Below, one piece after another: positions 1 through 9,185 of a stretch of DNA of 21,318 nt. Positions within the stretch are counted from its first letter, which is position 1. Every line of letters starts with the position of its first letter. Below the pieces are notes generated by a model that ran no database searches, had not been told where the DNA came from, and saw nothing but the letters and a program-made list of their open reading frames with translations. The DNA lies in the IMG/VR virus record IMGVR_UViG_3300000101_004618, positions 204-21,521 of that record; one strand, written 5' to 3'. The position numbers and the translations under genes are program-made. This DNA comes from a virus.

Positions 1-2
1 AA

Positions 3-1292
3 GCCGCTAATCGTGGTGTTAACGAGGGAACAGTTGTAATTAAAAGAATGAAAGTGTCAATGACTAAATTCAGTATGGCGGCTGGTATGGCTTCTATGGC
101 TTTAGGATTCTTTGGTGATGACGTTGACTCATCTAAAGCATCAATGATTTTGATGACCGCAAGCATGGTTCCCGCTGTTCTACAAATGGGAATTATGGCT
201 GGTGAAATGGGTAAAGTTGGTGTTGCTGGTGCTGCTGGTGCTCAAGGAATGACAAAGATGGCACTGGCAGGAAACATTTTGGCCAGTGTTGGTGTCGCTG
301 CAGGTTTAGGACTTGTTGCATATGGTATTTCTAAGATAATGAGTCGTTCTAAAGATGCTACGGATTCAGTAAACGAGTTAAATGTCGCAATGATGTCAAC
401 GACAGAACTTTTGGAAAAATTAACTTACGAGGAGGCGCAAGAATTAGAAGTACCTGCATCCATTCAACTCAATTCCAAGGATGGTATTTTTGACCAAGAA
501 ACTGTAGATTTAACTTCACTAAGTGCTGAGCAAATGGTGGATGCAATTTCCCTTGTTGGAAGCAGTATGCGTGAGTTAGAAGAATATCGTGATGCTTATG
601 CTAAAGACGACCCGATGTATGCTTACTATCAGGATCGAATAAATGCACTGGATATTTTTGAAAACAAAATTACCCAAGCACAGCGTGTAGAAATGGGTGA
701 GGATTACATAGGACTTGATGGAGATGCATTGGCTAAAAAGGTGTTAGAGGATATGAAGGCTGGTCTTTATGGTGCAAATGCTGCTGAATCTATTGATTTG
801 GGTTCCTATACTTACTCGAAAAAAGGTCAGGGTGAGTATGGTGTAGTCACAACTGAGCATAGACGTGATATAGACAGTGCCAGTAAAGGTTTACTGTATT
901 TCAATAAAATAAGCGAAGAGGGAATGAACCATTTGTTAGCACTAGGTAACTCCACTAAATACGTGACTGAAAACTTTTCATACATGGAAAGTGAGCTTGG
1001 CGATGGTATGGATGATTTAGCCGATGGATTTTCCAATGCTGAAGAAAAGATGCGAGGTTTTGCTAACGCACGTGAAGAATTATTCTTTGGTGGCAAATCA
1101 TCCTACATGAGTGGCGACATGATGAAACAAGTGGTAAATAAAGGTGTTGAAAACCTTTACTCGAATGTCGAATTAGTAATGACCAATAACTTTTATGGTC
1201 TTACCTTTGAACAGGCAACTGCGGCGATTAGCCAAAGCATAGTAAGAGATTTAATTGACATGGGTGTTCCCATGAGCAATACAGCAGTATAA
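3..1292 (+). CDS. Probable tail tape-measure protein, C-terminal part (cut by left edge)
   Basis: The reading frame is open to the left edge (first full codon at base 3), so the ATG at 48 is probably internal and the true start lies outside the window. About 429 residues are visible. The first 110 are rich in Met, Ala and Gly and hold three hydrophobic stretches (around residues 20-35, 48-70 and 85-110 of the visible part). The remainder is acidic, mostly helical and without cysteine motifs. Hydrophobic segments in a long helical protein just upstream of a tail-tip hub are typical of tape-measure proteins, which set tail length and may insert in the host membrane on injection. The assignment rests on this composition and on synteny, not on a specific motif. 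The stop at 1290-1292 lies 13 bases before the next start, so the two genes are co-transcribed. Confidence 0.55.
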   Translation, partial: AANRGVNEGTVVIKRMKVSMTKFSMAAGMASMALGFFGDDVDSSKASMILMTASMVPAVLQMGIMAGEMGKVGVAGAAGAQGMTKMALAGNILASVGVAAGLGLVAYGISKIMSRSKDATDSVNELNVAMMSTTELLEKLTYEEAQELEVPASIQLNSKDGIFDQETVDLTSLSAEQMVDAISLVGSSMRELEEYRDAYAKDDPMYAYYQDRINALDIFENKITQAQRVEMGEDYIGLDGDALAKKVLEDMKAGLYGANAAESIDLGSYTYSKKGQGEYGVVTTEHRRDIDSASKGLLYFNKISEEGMNHLLALGNSTKYVTENFSYMESELGDGMDDLADGFSNAEEKMRGFANAREELFFGGKSSYMSGDMMKQVVNKGVENLYSNVELVMTNNFYGLTFEQATAAISQSIVRDLIDMGVPMSNTAV

Positions 1293-1305
1293 GAAAAGTG
1301 GTAGA

Positions 1306-4300
1306 ATGACAAAGGATTTAAGTGATAAAAAATATGTAGTTTGGTTGGCAGGCTACTTCGATGATTTTCACAGCGGCATTTGTATAGTCGATGACAAAAA
1401 TACGGCAGGCAGTTTAACGATTGACCATGAATTATCCCATCATGGAAATACTGTAAACGGTGAAGCACCACTAAATCCCACATTCAGACATTCTGTGATT
1501 GATCGAGATGAGGCTACTGGTAAGTATGTACCTACGGGAATAAATCGTGGGGCGGGTAATGAAGGTATGCACCAATACCTAACAAAAGACGTTGTTAGGC
1601 TTTCTGGCGGGTCTAAATACGAAGGAAGGGCTACTACCCGCAGCGCACAGACTTTTTTCCACAGCAACCGTGTTAATACGGGTATAACAAATACGGGCGT
1701 AACTACTCGTGGATATATGTGGGTAAGTAATCCACGTCGAACGGGAGCAAAGTATTGGTTTTACAGCGATAAGGACGGTTCCTTTGGTCGTGATGATTTA
1801 CAGGTATGGGACGCATCATCTCAAACTACTACTGGGAGTGGTAATACCTTTAGAATCAGAAATCCCTTTGCGGGAAGCCACACAACCAATTCGTCTACTG
1901 ATAATACCATAAACATATCGGGTGGTTCTAATGACTACGGCGATAGGTCTGATGTTAGCGGCGAACTTGTTGATTGGATGAAGGTCGGATTTTTACAATG
2001 GTCTCAAATGAATTTAGGCTGGTACGAAATAGGCACTGGCACAACTGTCGAAGCGTCAAAAGGATATAGACAAGGTATCGGTCAAACAATAACTTCTCCT
2101 TCTGGTACACCGTTTATGCTTTGCGATGCTCGTGTTAAAGCATATAACTTAGACACAAATGGAGATGGGTCAGCAAACTTACAACTTAGAAATAGTGGAA
2201 GTAGTAAATTACTTTGTGCTTATGATGGCACACTAAACTCTATTGGCAACGATGACATTTTTACTATTCGTCTAGCGCACCAGTCATTCACCGACCAAGA
2301 CCTAAATAATGGTCGTGCTGGAAACCTAACTACACCTACATGGAGATTAGAAGCTGGGTTTTTAGCGGGAACAACCGCAGCATCGGCAACTGGTTTATCT
2401 AATACGCCTGCTATTACCTTAACATTACCAATTACCGCTTTGGCTTCGGGCAAACACCACCACATTTGGAAAGGACAACAAGCAGGACACGATTCACAAA
2501 CTACGACAACTGATGCAACGAGTATGGAGAATATTTGGGGCGACATAGAAATTGTTTTAAACTACACAACACAAAAATACACTTGGTATCTTGATGGGGC
2601 TGAACAAGATGCAAACGTAGCATTTGGATCTAGGCCAGGTGGCGGTTCATGGACAGCATCAGAACTTTATGGGTGGCAATTAACTTTAGAGTCTGGTGCT
2701 ATTCCAATTTATTCAACCGCAAGCAATGTATCAGGGACACCTACTGCACACATGAATTACTCATGGCAGGTTCTAACTATGGTTGACCGTGTAGGACTTA
2801 TACATCCAATTACTGACCACGTTAGTAGAACAAACGATGTATTGGTACAAAGCATGAGTACCAAAATGGCTTCTAACAAATTGATGTCAGGCAGCCTTAC
2901 TATAATGGATGACAACAATCGTTTACCTGTTTATCCCCTATTAAGCGGTTCGGCAGGTTCCGAGTGGTTAGTATTGGTATCTCGAAATGGTGATAGCAGA
3001 CATATTGTTACTGGCACACTAAGAACAATTAGAGTTGCACAACCTCTAAAAACTGCAACACGTGTAGTAAGTATAGAATTTACCGACCCTGCAAAGAACT
3101 TGGACAGGCAATTACCTATGTGGGAAATTGGTCAAGGTGCATTAACAACAACAACTGATTCCATAGAACAACGTCGTGGACAAGCAGAAAAGTTATCCGA
3201 AGCACTTTTCTTTGGTGCTGCAAAACTAAAAATCCGTGACGATAAGATAGGTTATATCACATCAGACTACAACGAATTAAACGACCAACGTACATCCCTT
3301 TACTCAGGTCATCCGATCCAGATGTATAATGACGAAGATACACGTGGCCCAAATTCAGTATGGGAACAATGGACAGGTCGAAAGATACTTGGCTTTTCAA
3401 AGGGCGTAGATATAAGCGGTGGAGCAGGTTCTGAAGCCGTTGGTGGAATGTTTGTTCATTGTGCTGATGTAGGAACGGATACTTCGCATAGCGGAACATC
3501 ACATACAATTGGTGGGGGCAGTGCATTTGACACAACCACTTCTGCTACTGAATACGCAGGAACCAGCAACAAAAAAATTTACTTTTCCGATAACACTGAT
3601 AGCACCAGTAGTTTTGGAAATACCATTTTATTTTCTGGAATAACTCATACTGCTAACGCCACAGTAGCGTTTGCTAGGCGTTGGTCTGACGGAACTACAA
3701 GCTTTTATTCACTTTACCTTACACCTGGACATAGCCCTGCACCTAATAATATTGTAGGGAATACTATTGCTGTTCAAAATCCACATCCAGCCGATATTGC
3801 CAATATGACTTCTGCTCCAAAAAACAGCCCAGGAAGTAACTATGTGTTTAGAATATCAGGCACATCGTATCCTATTTTTGCTCGTGCTAGAACACCCACT
3901 GTAATAGCCCAAGATGTAATTACCGTTGCAGGTGTAGACTATACCGTTTTACATACTGATGGTGAATGGTCAGATATAACCAATAGTGCTAGTAGTCTTA
4001 CATCATCTAACGCTCCCTTTTACACATTAAATGCGGCTGGTGCTGCTAAGCCCTACGAAGTAACATGGGAACAAGGAACACTAACCGCCACTACTTTGAT
4101 TAGTGGATCTCCTTGGACTGATGTAGAAAATAGAGTTAATCATGCGTATTGGATGACGGATTTACCTAAGTCACTTTGGTTTAGAAAAATGTTTGGTCGA
4201 ATAAACGTATTACCAGTAGATTTGGTGCAAACACCCTCATCCCCTGAATATGTAGCATCAACAACATCCACATTTACAGTAGCATCCTCGACAACTCTAA

Positions 4301-7300
4301 CCCTAGACACATCACATACATCCGCTGTTGCAGCTGCAATACTAGCAAGCGGTGTGGCGGAATTTACTACAGCAAGTGGACGACCAGACGCATTTTGTTT
4401 TAACGCTGTCGCAAATGTTGGTGGAAAGGTTCAACTGCAAGGTATAAAGTTTGCATCTCTAAATCATGCTACTGGGACTAAAGTAAAGGTTCGAGACATA
4501 TCCGACGATTACAAGCACATATGGGTTTTGTGGGCTGATATGAGAAATAATGGCGAAGCTGATGCAGATGGCGGTGGACGTACAAGTGATTTTGGTTTAA
4601 TATACCCTACACCCGATAATTACAGCATATCCCTACAATACACCGATCAAACTGACGTTGACGGCAAAGCAATTAACTTTGTATCTTTAAGTGTTGGTAA
4701 CGATTGTGATATTTGGGAAATTGATTCCAAGAAGGAGCCATACACAGCGGGAACATGGTCGGCATTAGGTTCTAACTCGGCAACTCAAACTGCATTTAGA
4801 AATTGGGATGGTAAAGGCGGAGCATTTGTCATTATAGATTTCTCGAAGTTCTTTAATCTAAACACCGAAGCAAATGGTGGCTCTATTGGACAGCTTTCTG
4901 GTGGAAGATCCACACTGGGCGATTTAGTATTAGATACCGAAGGGCATCCAGCTCTAATTGATGACTATTGGCAAGAAGCAGCGGCTACACCCGCTAATGC
5001 TGCATCACCTATTTCATACCACCCTAACTGGTACAACTTTTTCAGTGCTGGTTCTAATCTAAAAGCAAATTCAGGAAGTGGTGCATCTCAGTATAACATT
5101 AAACCAGGTGATACTACGGTAACACTCGACGATACAACCGAGTTTCCAAATAGCGGAATAGGATTTATTGAGTTAGAACGTACAAGCAACTCAAATAGCA
5201 ACGAAAGAAACGTTTTACTTTACACATGGACAGGAAACAATACTGGAACAGGTGTTTTAAGCGGTGTATCAATAACCGACATAGACGAGTCAAAGTTTAC
5301 GCAAGATGAAATGATTGCCTTTGCTATGAAAGAAATATCACTCAAAACACAAACTGGACAAAACGCAGGAATCTACAACACCATTCTATACAATGACTCG
5401 ATCAATAGTATATCGAATGGGTATGACAAAATTGTGTTTTATTCTGGAATGTCAGCCCCACTTGCTTTGCGATTTATGATGCACATGGATGGTTTTGTTG
5501 AATCTACTAATATCGGAACATATGGGTATCATGAAATGTTGCGTGTTATTGGTGTCCTAGCGTCGTCAGAAACGGCTTTAACACAATTTACTATGCCTTT
5601 GACCTACAACTTCAAAAACGTCCCGTTTTCGACCCGTATGACAAACACCCAATTAGCAGTAGACAACAACACAAAAAAGTATGATTTGTCAAGTGGTTCG
5701 GTTCAGGATTGGGACACATACGGAGGTTCATTCGATGCACGTGGAAAGTCTGTACTAAGTATATTACAAGAACTATCCGATTTAGCAAGATTGGGTCTCA
5801 ACGACACAAAAACAGTTTTCACCTACACTACGGGTAGAGATGGGAAAATAGACTTTAGGCCATCGTACAGTAGCGGATTTGTATTTAATCGTGATAATTT
5901 ACAAGTATCACAAATGACAGGCTCCCCTATATCCGCTGTATCTAACGTCCGTGTTTATTACAACAACCATGCTTCATTTGTTGATTATCCTTCCGCTACA
6001 CTAGGTAGCGAAAACCGATGGAAAACCTTAGACCTACCATCCGTAAAGTCTCATCGTGAAGCACTAGCAATAGCACAGACTACATACGAAAAGGAACAAA
6101 TACCGTCATTGAAGATTAAAGCAGAATTTGCTATCCAAGCAAACGAAACAAGCAAAATGATGTATGAGGCACGACATGGCTACATTCTCGATCCCGCACT
6201 AAGGTCGGTATATCCCGAATTGTGGTCGGCAAACCAAGCGGCTACATGGACATCTTGGTTTAACGGTATGCCGTATTCTGGCGAACAAAACTGTTTAGAT
6301 GGAAACGTCATAGTAGGTAATGAAACCTCCCCCACATCAGGGTCTGGCCACGTATTCGGACAAGGAAGTTCTGGAAGTATGGCTACTGGACAAAGCGTTG
6401 ATTTTAGACCATACGCAACATACAAGTGGATTGGAACAAAGTCAGTATCGGATGCAGTACAAATAGTCCACATCCCTAAGGGTATGCCAAAGGTAAGTGA
6501 TGCAAGCGGAGAAATGCTTAGAATAGGTATTTTGCTTGCCGATAACTATGCGGCTTCGGGTTCACCAACCGAAGATGATGTAGAATTCTACTTAACACTA
6601 ATAGACCCCAATACATCGGTTAGTGAAGTGGCTACTACGGCGGGAAGTCAAATGCCAGCAGGCCAACTTATAAATGATAATATCCATGCTAAGTCATCAT
6701 TGAAGTTTAAACACAATGGTCTACACGAAATAGAAATACCTTCGGGCTATTGGGGGGCAGAATCAGGAAATGAGCGCATTGTCGTTTCAATCAATGCCGA
6801 TTACCTTAGAGCACTTTTGCGTGTTAGAAATGGCGATCTAAGTGCAGGGACATACAAATATGCAAATGCACACGATGTTGCTGGATTTAACACAACAAAT
6901 GGTGGGACAAAGGTAAGGGAACAATCTCCTTTCCCATTAGGACTTAGAATCCATCCCGACATATCTATGGGTATCGACTCCCCAATTTTCCACGCACCAA
7001 GACTGTCAATCGTAGACGACATTAACTTTTATCCATCGACTGTAGTATCATACACCGATTCACATTTGGGTTTATCCTCGGCAACAAACTTTGTCATTCA
7101 AGCCGTTGATTGGTCTGTAAATGTAGCAGATACTGATAGTGTCACATTAACACTTGAACGTGATGAATCTAAGGCAATTGGTAATTTGGCATCATACATA
7201 TTACCCGAGGTATCGAAAGGAAAAACTCCAGGAACAAACTCGGAATCGGGCAGTCATAATCAAGGTGGCACACAATCTGGTGGCTCGGGTGGGCATGATG

Positions 7301-8124
7301 CTCTTTCCAATCCGCCTAGAAATGACGGTGGAGGTGCTGCTGGTGCTTTACCTGGATATACGGGAGACGTTATTGGTGGAATGCGTAACTTTGCTGGTGT
7401 AGGTATTGCTGGAGGATCGCAAGGAATTAGCGGCCAACATTTCAGCAATCAAACGCTTGGCGTAAATAACACTACCTCAGATATGATTGATAGAATCAAG
7501 GGGAAAATGAATTTAGATACTGATATTGGAAATGCTGATGGTGATTTTGCCATACTGGGAAGTAAAAATAAAGGTGCTGCTAAACAGACACAAGCGGCTG
7601 TCGATGGTGTAGATGCCATTGTTTCAGAATCCAGTGGGACATTGGTTTCCGAAGATGGTATAATTTTGCCTGGTGCGGGTGTAGGTGATGTAACTGCGGT
7701 TCAGCCTATACATTCGGTAACATACATTGTCCCTGTTCCAGAAAATGTATTAGGCAAGCAAATCGTAGTCGATGCAATTGTTTCACTAGATACAGGCGAT
7801 GGATTGCTAAATACTGCTGTTGTAAATACAACGGTGGAGTGTATAGAAACAGGCGAATCCGAATCAATATTATCTGGCATACCAACAGATACTGATCGTG
7901 TAAAACGAACTTTGGCCTCGGTAAGTTTAAACGGGGCGTCAAACACACAGAATCGTATCAAGGTAACAATTGAACGACAAGCAGGGAATGGTCAGGATGA
8001 TGCAGTTTACACGTCTTTGGTTCTTCATAGCGTCCGTGTTCGATTTAATAGGGCAGCACTTTCATCTCGTTCCGATACTAGCCGTATTCTTGGTTTCAAG
8101 TCTAATGGCGTAAGAGGACTATGA
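1306..8124 (+). CDS. Giant tail-tip hub protein fused to adhesin-like domains (2272 aa)
   Basis: Probably the distal tail/baseplate hub that also contacts the host surface. Residues about 222-467 are beta-rich, with a WYLDG segment and a DIEIVLNY strand, and look like a concanavalin/LamG-type jelly roll. Residues about 489-607 look like the first domain of a tail hub. Residues 620-1260 are a Ser/Thr/Gly-rich insertion with few charged residues. Residues about 1268-1324 hold a TTVTLDDTTEFPNSG-type small beta unit of the kind seen in viral tail proteins. Residues about 1385-1609 and 1914-1976 resemble later hub domains (SVLSILQEL; VIQAVDWSVNVADTDSVTL). A Gly/Ser/Asn linker (about 1975-2045) leads to a C-terminal beta domain (about 2110-2272). 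The ATG at 1306 has only a weak GGTAG-like site before it. It follows the tape-measure gene, as hub genes usually do. Domain limits are estimates from the translation; receptor binding is inferred. Confidence 0.65.
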   Translation: MTKDLSDKKYVVWLAGYFDDFHSGICIVDDKNTAGSLTIDHELSHHGNTVNGEAPLNPTFRHSVIDRDEATGKYVPTGINRGAGNEGMHQYLTKDVVRLSGGSKYEGRATTRSAQTFFHSNRVNTGITNTGVTTRGYMWVSNPRRTGAKYWFYSDKDGSFGRDDLQVWDASSQTTTGSGNTFRIRNPFAGSHTTNSSTDNTINISGGSNDYGDRSDVSGELVDWMKVGFLQWSQMNLGWYEIGTGTTVEASKGYRQGIGQTITSPSGTPFMLCDARVKAYNLDTNGDGSANLQLRNSGSSKLLCAYDGTLNSIGNDDIFTIRLAHQSFTDQDLNNGRAGNLTTPTWRLEAGFLAGTTAASATGLSNTPAITLTLPITALASGKHHHIWKGQQAGHDSQTTTTDATSMENIWGDIEIVLNYTTQKYTWYLDGAEQDANVAFGSRPGGGSWTASELYGWQLTLESGAIPIYSTASNVSGTPTAHMNYSWQVLTMVDRVGLIHPITDHVSRTNDVLVQSMSTKMASNKLMSGSLTIMDDNNRLPVYPLLSGSAGSEWLVLVSRNGDSRHIVTGTLRTIRVAQPLKTATRVVSIEFTDPAKNLDRQLPMWEIGQGALTTTTDSIEQRRGQAEKLSEALFFGAAKLKIRDDKIGYITSDYNELNDQRTSLYSGHPIQMYNDEDTRGPNSVWEQWTGRKILGFSKGVDISGGAGSEAVGGMFVHCADVGTDTSHSGTSHTIGGGSAFDTTTSATEYAGTSNKKIYFSDNTDSTSSFGNTILFSGITHTANATVAFARRWSDGTTSFYSLYLTPGHSPAPNNIVGNTIAVQNPHPADIANMTSAPKNSPGSNYVFRISGTSYPIFARARTPTVIAQDVITVAGVDYTVLHTDGEWSDITNSASSLTSSNAPFYTLNAAGAAKPYEVTWEQGTLTATTLISGSPWTDVENRVNHAYWMTDLPKSLWFRKMFGRINVLPVDLVQTPSSPEYVASTTSTFTVASSTTLTLDTSHTSAVAAAILASGVAEFTTASGRPDAFCFNAVANVGGKVQLQGIKFASLNHATGTKVKVRDISDDYKHIWVLWADMRNNGEADADGGGRTSDFGLIYPTPDNYSISLQYTDQTDVDGKAINFVSLSVGNDCDIWEIDSKKEPYTAGTWSALGSNSATQTAFRNWDGKGGAFVIIDFSKFFNLNTEANGGSIGQLSGGRSTLGDLVLDTEGHPALIDDYWQEAAATPANAASPISYHPNWYNFFSAGSNLKANSGSGASQYNIKPGDTTVTLDDTTEFPNSGIGFIELERTSNSNSNERNVLLYTWTGNNTGTGVLSGVSITDIDESKFTQDEMIAFAMKEISLKTQTGQNAGIYNTILYNDSINSISNGYDKIVFYSGMSAPLALRFMMHMDGFVESTNIGTYGYHEMLRVIGVLASSETALTQFTMPLTYNFKNVPFSTRMTNTQLAVDNNTKKYDLSSGSVQDWDTYGGSFDARGKSVLSILQELSDLARLGLNDTKTVFTYTTGRDGKIDFRPSYSSGFVFNRDNLQVSQMTGSPISAVSNVRVYYNNHASFVDYPSATLGSENRWKTLDLPSVKSHREALAIAQTTYEKEQIPSLKIKAEFAIQANETSKMMYEARHGYILDPALRSVYPELWSANQAATWTSWFNGMPYSGEQNCLDGNVIVGNETSPTSGSGHVFGQGSSGSMATGQSVDFRPYATYKWIGTKSVSDAVQIVHIPKGMPKVSDASGEMLRIGILLADNYAASGSPTEDDVEFYLTLIDPNTSVSEVATTAGSQMPAGQLINDNIHAKSSLKFKHNGLHEIEIPSGYWGAESGNERIVVSINADYLRALLRVRNGDLSAGTYKYANAHDVAGFNTTNGGTKVREQSPFPLGLRIHPDISMGIDSPIFHAPRLSIVDDINFYPSTVVSYTDSHLGLSSATNFVIQAVDWSVNVADTDSVTLTLERDESKAIGNLASYILPEVSKGKTPGTNSESGSHNQGGTQSGGSGGHDALSNPPRNDGGGAAGALPGYTGDVIGGMRNFAGVGIAGGSQGISGQHFSNQTLGVNNTTSDMIDRIKGKMNLDTDIGNADGDFAILGSKNKGAAKQTQAAVDGVDAIVSESSGTLVSEDGIILPGAGVGDVTAVQPIHSVTYIVPVPENVLGKQIVVDAIVSLDTGDGLLNTAVVNTTVECIETGESESILSGIPTDTDRVKRTLASVSLNGASNTQNRIKVTIERQAGNGQDDAVYTSLVLHSVRVRFNRAALSSRSDTSRILGFKSNGVRGL

Positions 8125-8240
8125 TACCTACACTCCCAATATACCTTTTACTGAGTTTGGAAATTATGTGGTGGGTTGCAGTTTTTTTGGGACTAAGACG
8201 TGTTAGACGTTCTCGCCCCAAGAAAGACCAGCCTTCTTAA
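8121..8240 (+). CDS. Small single-span membrane protein ORF (39 aa)
   Basis: The ATG overlaps the TGA of the hub gene (ATGA), with AGAGG at 8113-8117 a short distance upstream. The product has a hydrophobic stretch of about 20 residues (from PIYLLLSLEIMWW to VAVFLG), then a strongly basic tail (LRRVRRSRPKKDQPS). This fits one membrane helix with a positive cytoplasmic tail. Its last 38 bases overlap the 3' end of the convergent nuclease gene. The coupled start, the membrane pattern and a place at the end of the tail cluster support a real gene. A lysis or holin-like role is possible, but no family is recognised. Alternatively this is chance coding in the convergent junction. Confidence 0.45.
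   Translation: MIPTLPIYLLLSLEIMWWVAVFLGLRRVRRSRPKKDQPS
8181..8188 (+). terminator. Possible T-tract terminator of the tail operon
   Basis: A run of seven T on the + strand lies about 60 bases after the hub stop, close to the meeting point of the two convergent arms. Archaeal RNA polymerase often terminates at T-rich tracts without a hairpin. The run lies inside the small 39-residue ORF, which weakens the call. Confidence 0.25.
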
Positions 8241-8928
8241 TCATACGTGCTCTTTGTCGTGAAATACCATCTACTTCCATCAATTCCTTTTGTTTGAGTT
8301 TAGGGTTTATTATTTCCTTTATTGAGCCAAAACGCTCTAGTAAATTCTTTGCGACAAAGGGAGTAATTCCTTGAATACCACACAGCATTCTAATACGAGG
8401 ATCTTTTTCACTTAGCACCCCACTTACTACAAAGGGGTTCTTTTTTCTTTTAGCAGCCATCATCAGTTGTGCGTGGTTTTGCGCTATCCAACTTACAAAA
8501 TCGTCCATAGTATCTAACTGCATAAAGCGAACCTTTGGATGGCGTACATGAAGTGTTTCTTTGAACGCTTTGATAGTTTGTTCCATACGAGCAATTTGAA
8601 TGGCAGCATCTCGACGTGTAGGTTTACCGCCCCTAACAAATGGTTTAAGTTGTGTACCATACACTACTAAAAAGGGAATGTCGAAGTGGTCAGCCAAATC
8701 AACTAATTGTGCATTTACCGTTCTCGATCTTCCTTGGCCTGTAATACTATTGTATAGGTCGTTGATTTCTTTTGCTTCAACGCCCCACCCACATTCAGGA
8801 ATAATGTAATCTCCAACGGGTAGCCTATCAATAATGGCTTGGCCGTTGTCATCTATCTTATTATCCCCCATAGCCATCAAGATTTTATTCTTGACCTTGG
8901 GGTTTTCCCTGTCGTCGACAGTCAGCAT
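8203..8928 (-). CDS. ERCC4/XPF-family nuclease with tandem helix-hairpin-helix
   Basis: A structure-specific nuclease of the XPF/Mus81/Hef fold, expected to cut branched or flap DNA during replication or recombination. The N-terminal nuclease domain shows DDRE (residues 5-8), VGD (38-40), E51-x-K53 in place of the usual ERK, and D57. The first basic residue of ERK is therefore Ala, while the Glu and Lys ligands stay. The C-terminus has two helix-hairpin-helix units (about 181-201 with GIQGIT, and 216-233 with VDGIS), the DNA-binding arrangement of archaeal XPF. There is no helicase domain, so it is a short XPF/Mus81-type protein, not a full Hef. The start at 8928 has no Shine-Dalgarno but lies 24 bases from a TTTAAA box that overlaps the stop of the preceding zinc-ribbon gene. 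Confidence 0.88.
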   Translation of the reverse strand: MLTVDDRENPKVKNKILMAMGDNKIDDNGQAIIDRLPVGDYIIPECGWGVEAKEINDLYNSITGQGRSRTVNAQLVDLADHFDIPFLVVYGTQLKPFVRGGKPTRRDAAIQIARMEQTIKAFKETLHVRHPKVRFMQLDTMDDFVSWIAQNHAQLMMAAKRKKNPFVVSGVLSEKDPRIRMLCGIQGITPFVAKNLLERFGSIKEIINPKLKQKELMEVDGISRQRARMIKKAGLSWGENV

Positions 8929-8950
8929 ATTTATATCAAAACCGCTATGG

Positions 8951-8960
8951 TCTTTAAATT
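8951..8960 (-). promoter_or_regulatory. Possible TATA box for the XPF-like nuclease gene
   Basis: TTTAAA at 8953-8958 lies 24 bases from the ATG at 8928, the same spacing as the stronger boxes in this window. The box overlaps the TAA stop of the upstream zinc-ribbon gene. It departs from the TTTATA core, so it may be weak. Confidence 0.4.
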
Positions 8961-9139
8961 ATGCTGTCCATTTCAGTGCTTTCGTATGTCATAAGATGTG
9001 CTTGGTCTATTACGTTACACACAACATGGACATCTCGGGATGCACAATATATGCACATTTTACTAAGTGGGAGATTATCTGCCCACTGCTTACCACATTC
9101 CCAGCATTCTTGGAGATGGGAAAAGTTACTAACAACCAT
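8954..9139 (-). CDS. Small zinc-ribbon protein (61 aa)
   Basis: Unrecognised small protein with two Cys-x2-Cys knuckles (C12/C15 in CWEC and C29/C32 in CIYC) about 14 residues apart, the layout of a treble-clef or zinc-ribbon fold; another Cys sits at 41. It is probably a DNA- or protein-binding accessory factor. A TTTATA box lies 24 bases before its ATG, and there is no Shine-Dalgarno, suggesting its own leaderless transcript. Overlapping + strand ORFs lack comparable signals. Confidence 0.7.
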   Translation of the reverse strand: MVVSNFSHLQECWECGKQWADNLPLSKMCIYCASRDVHVVCNVIDQAHLMTYESTEMDSII

Positions 9140-9163
9140 GATAAGCGTTAAGCACTACGTCTC

Positions 9164-9169
9164 TATAAA
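9164..9169 (-). promoter_or_regulatory. TATA box for the 61-aa zinc-ribbon gene
   Basis: On the - strand this reads TTTATA, with its inner edge 24 bases from the ATG at 9139. It sits in the 46-base gap after the primase stop. It lacks the TTTGG extension seen at some other promoters. Confidence 0.55.
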
Positions 9170-9185
9170 TGGATTGGTGTGTTGT

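Noticed and set aside
7154-7402. 82-codon + strand ORF inside the hub gene
   Set aside because: It lies in another frame across the Gly-rich linker, has no start signal and no recognisable product.
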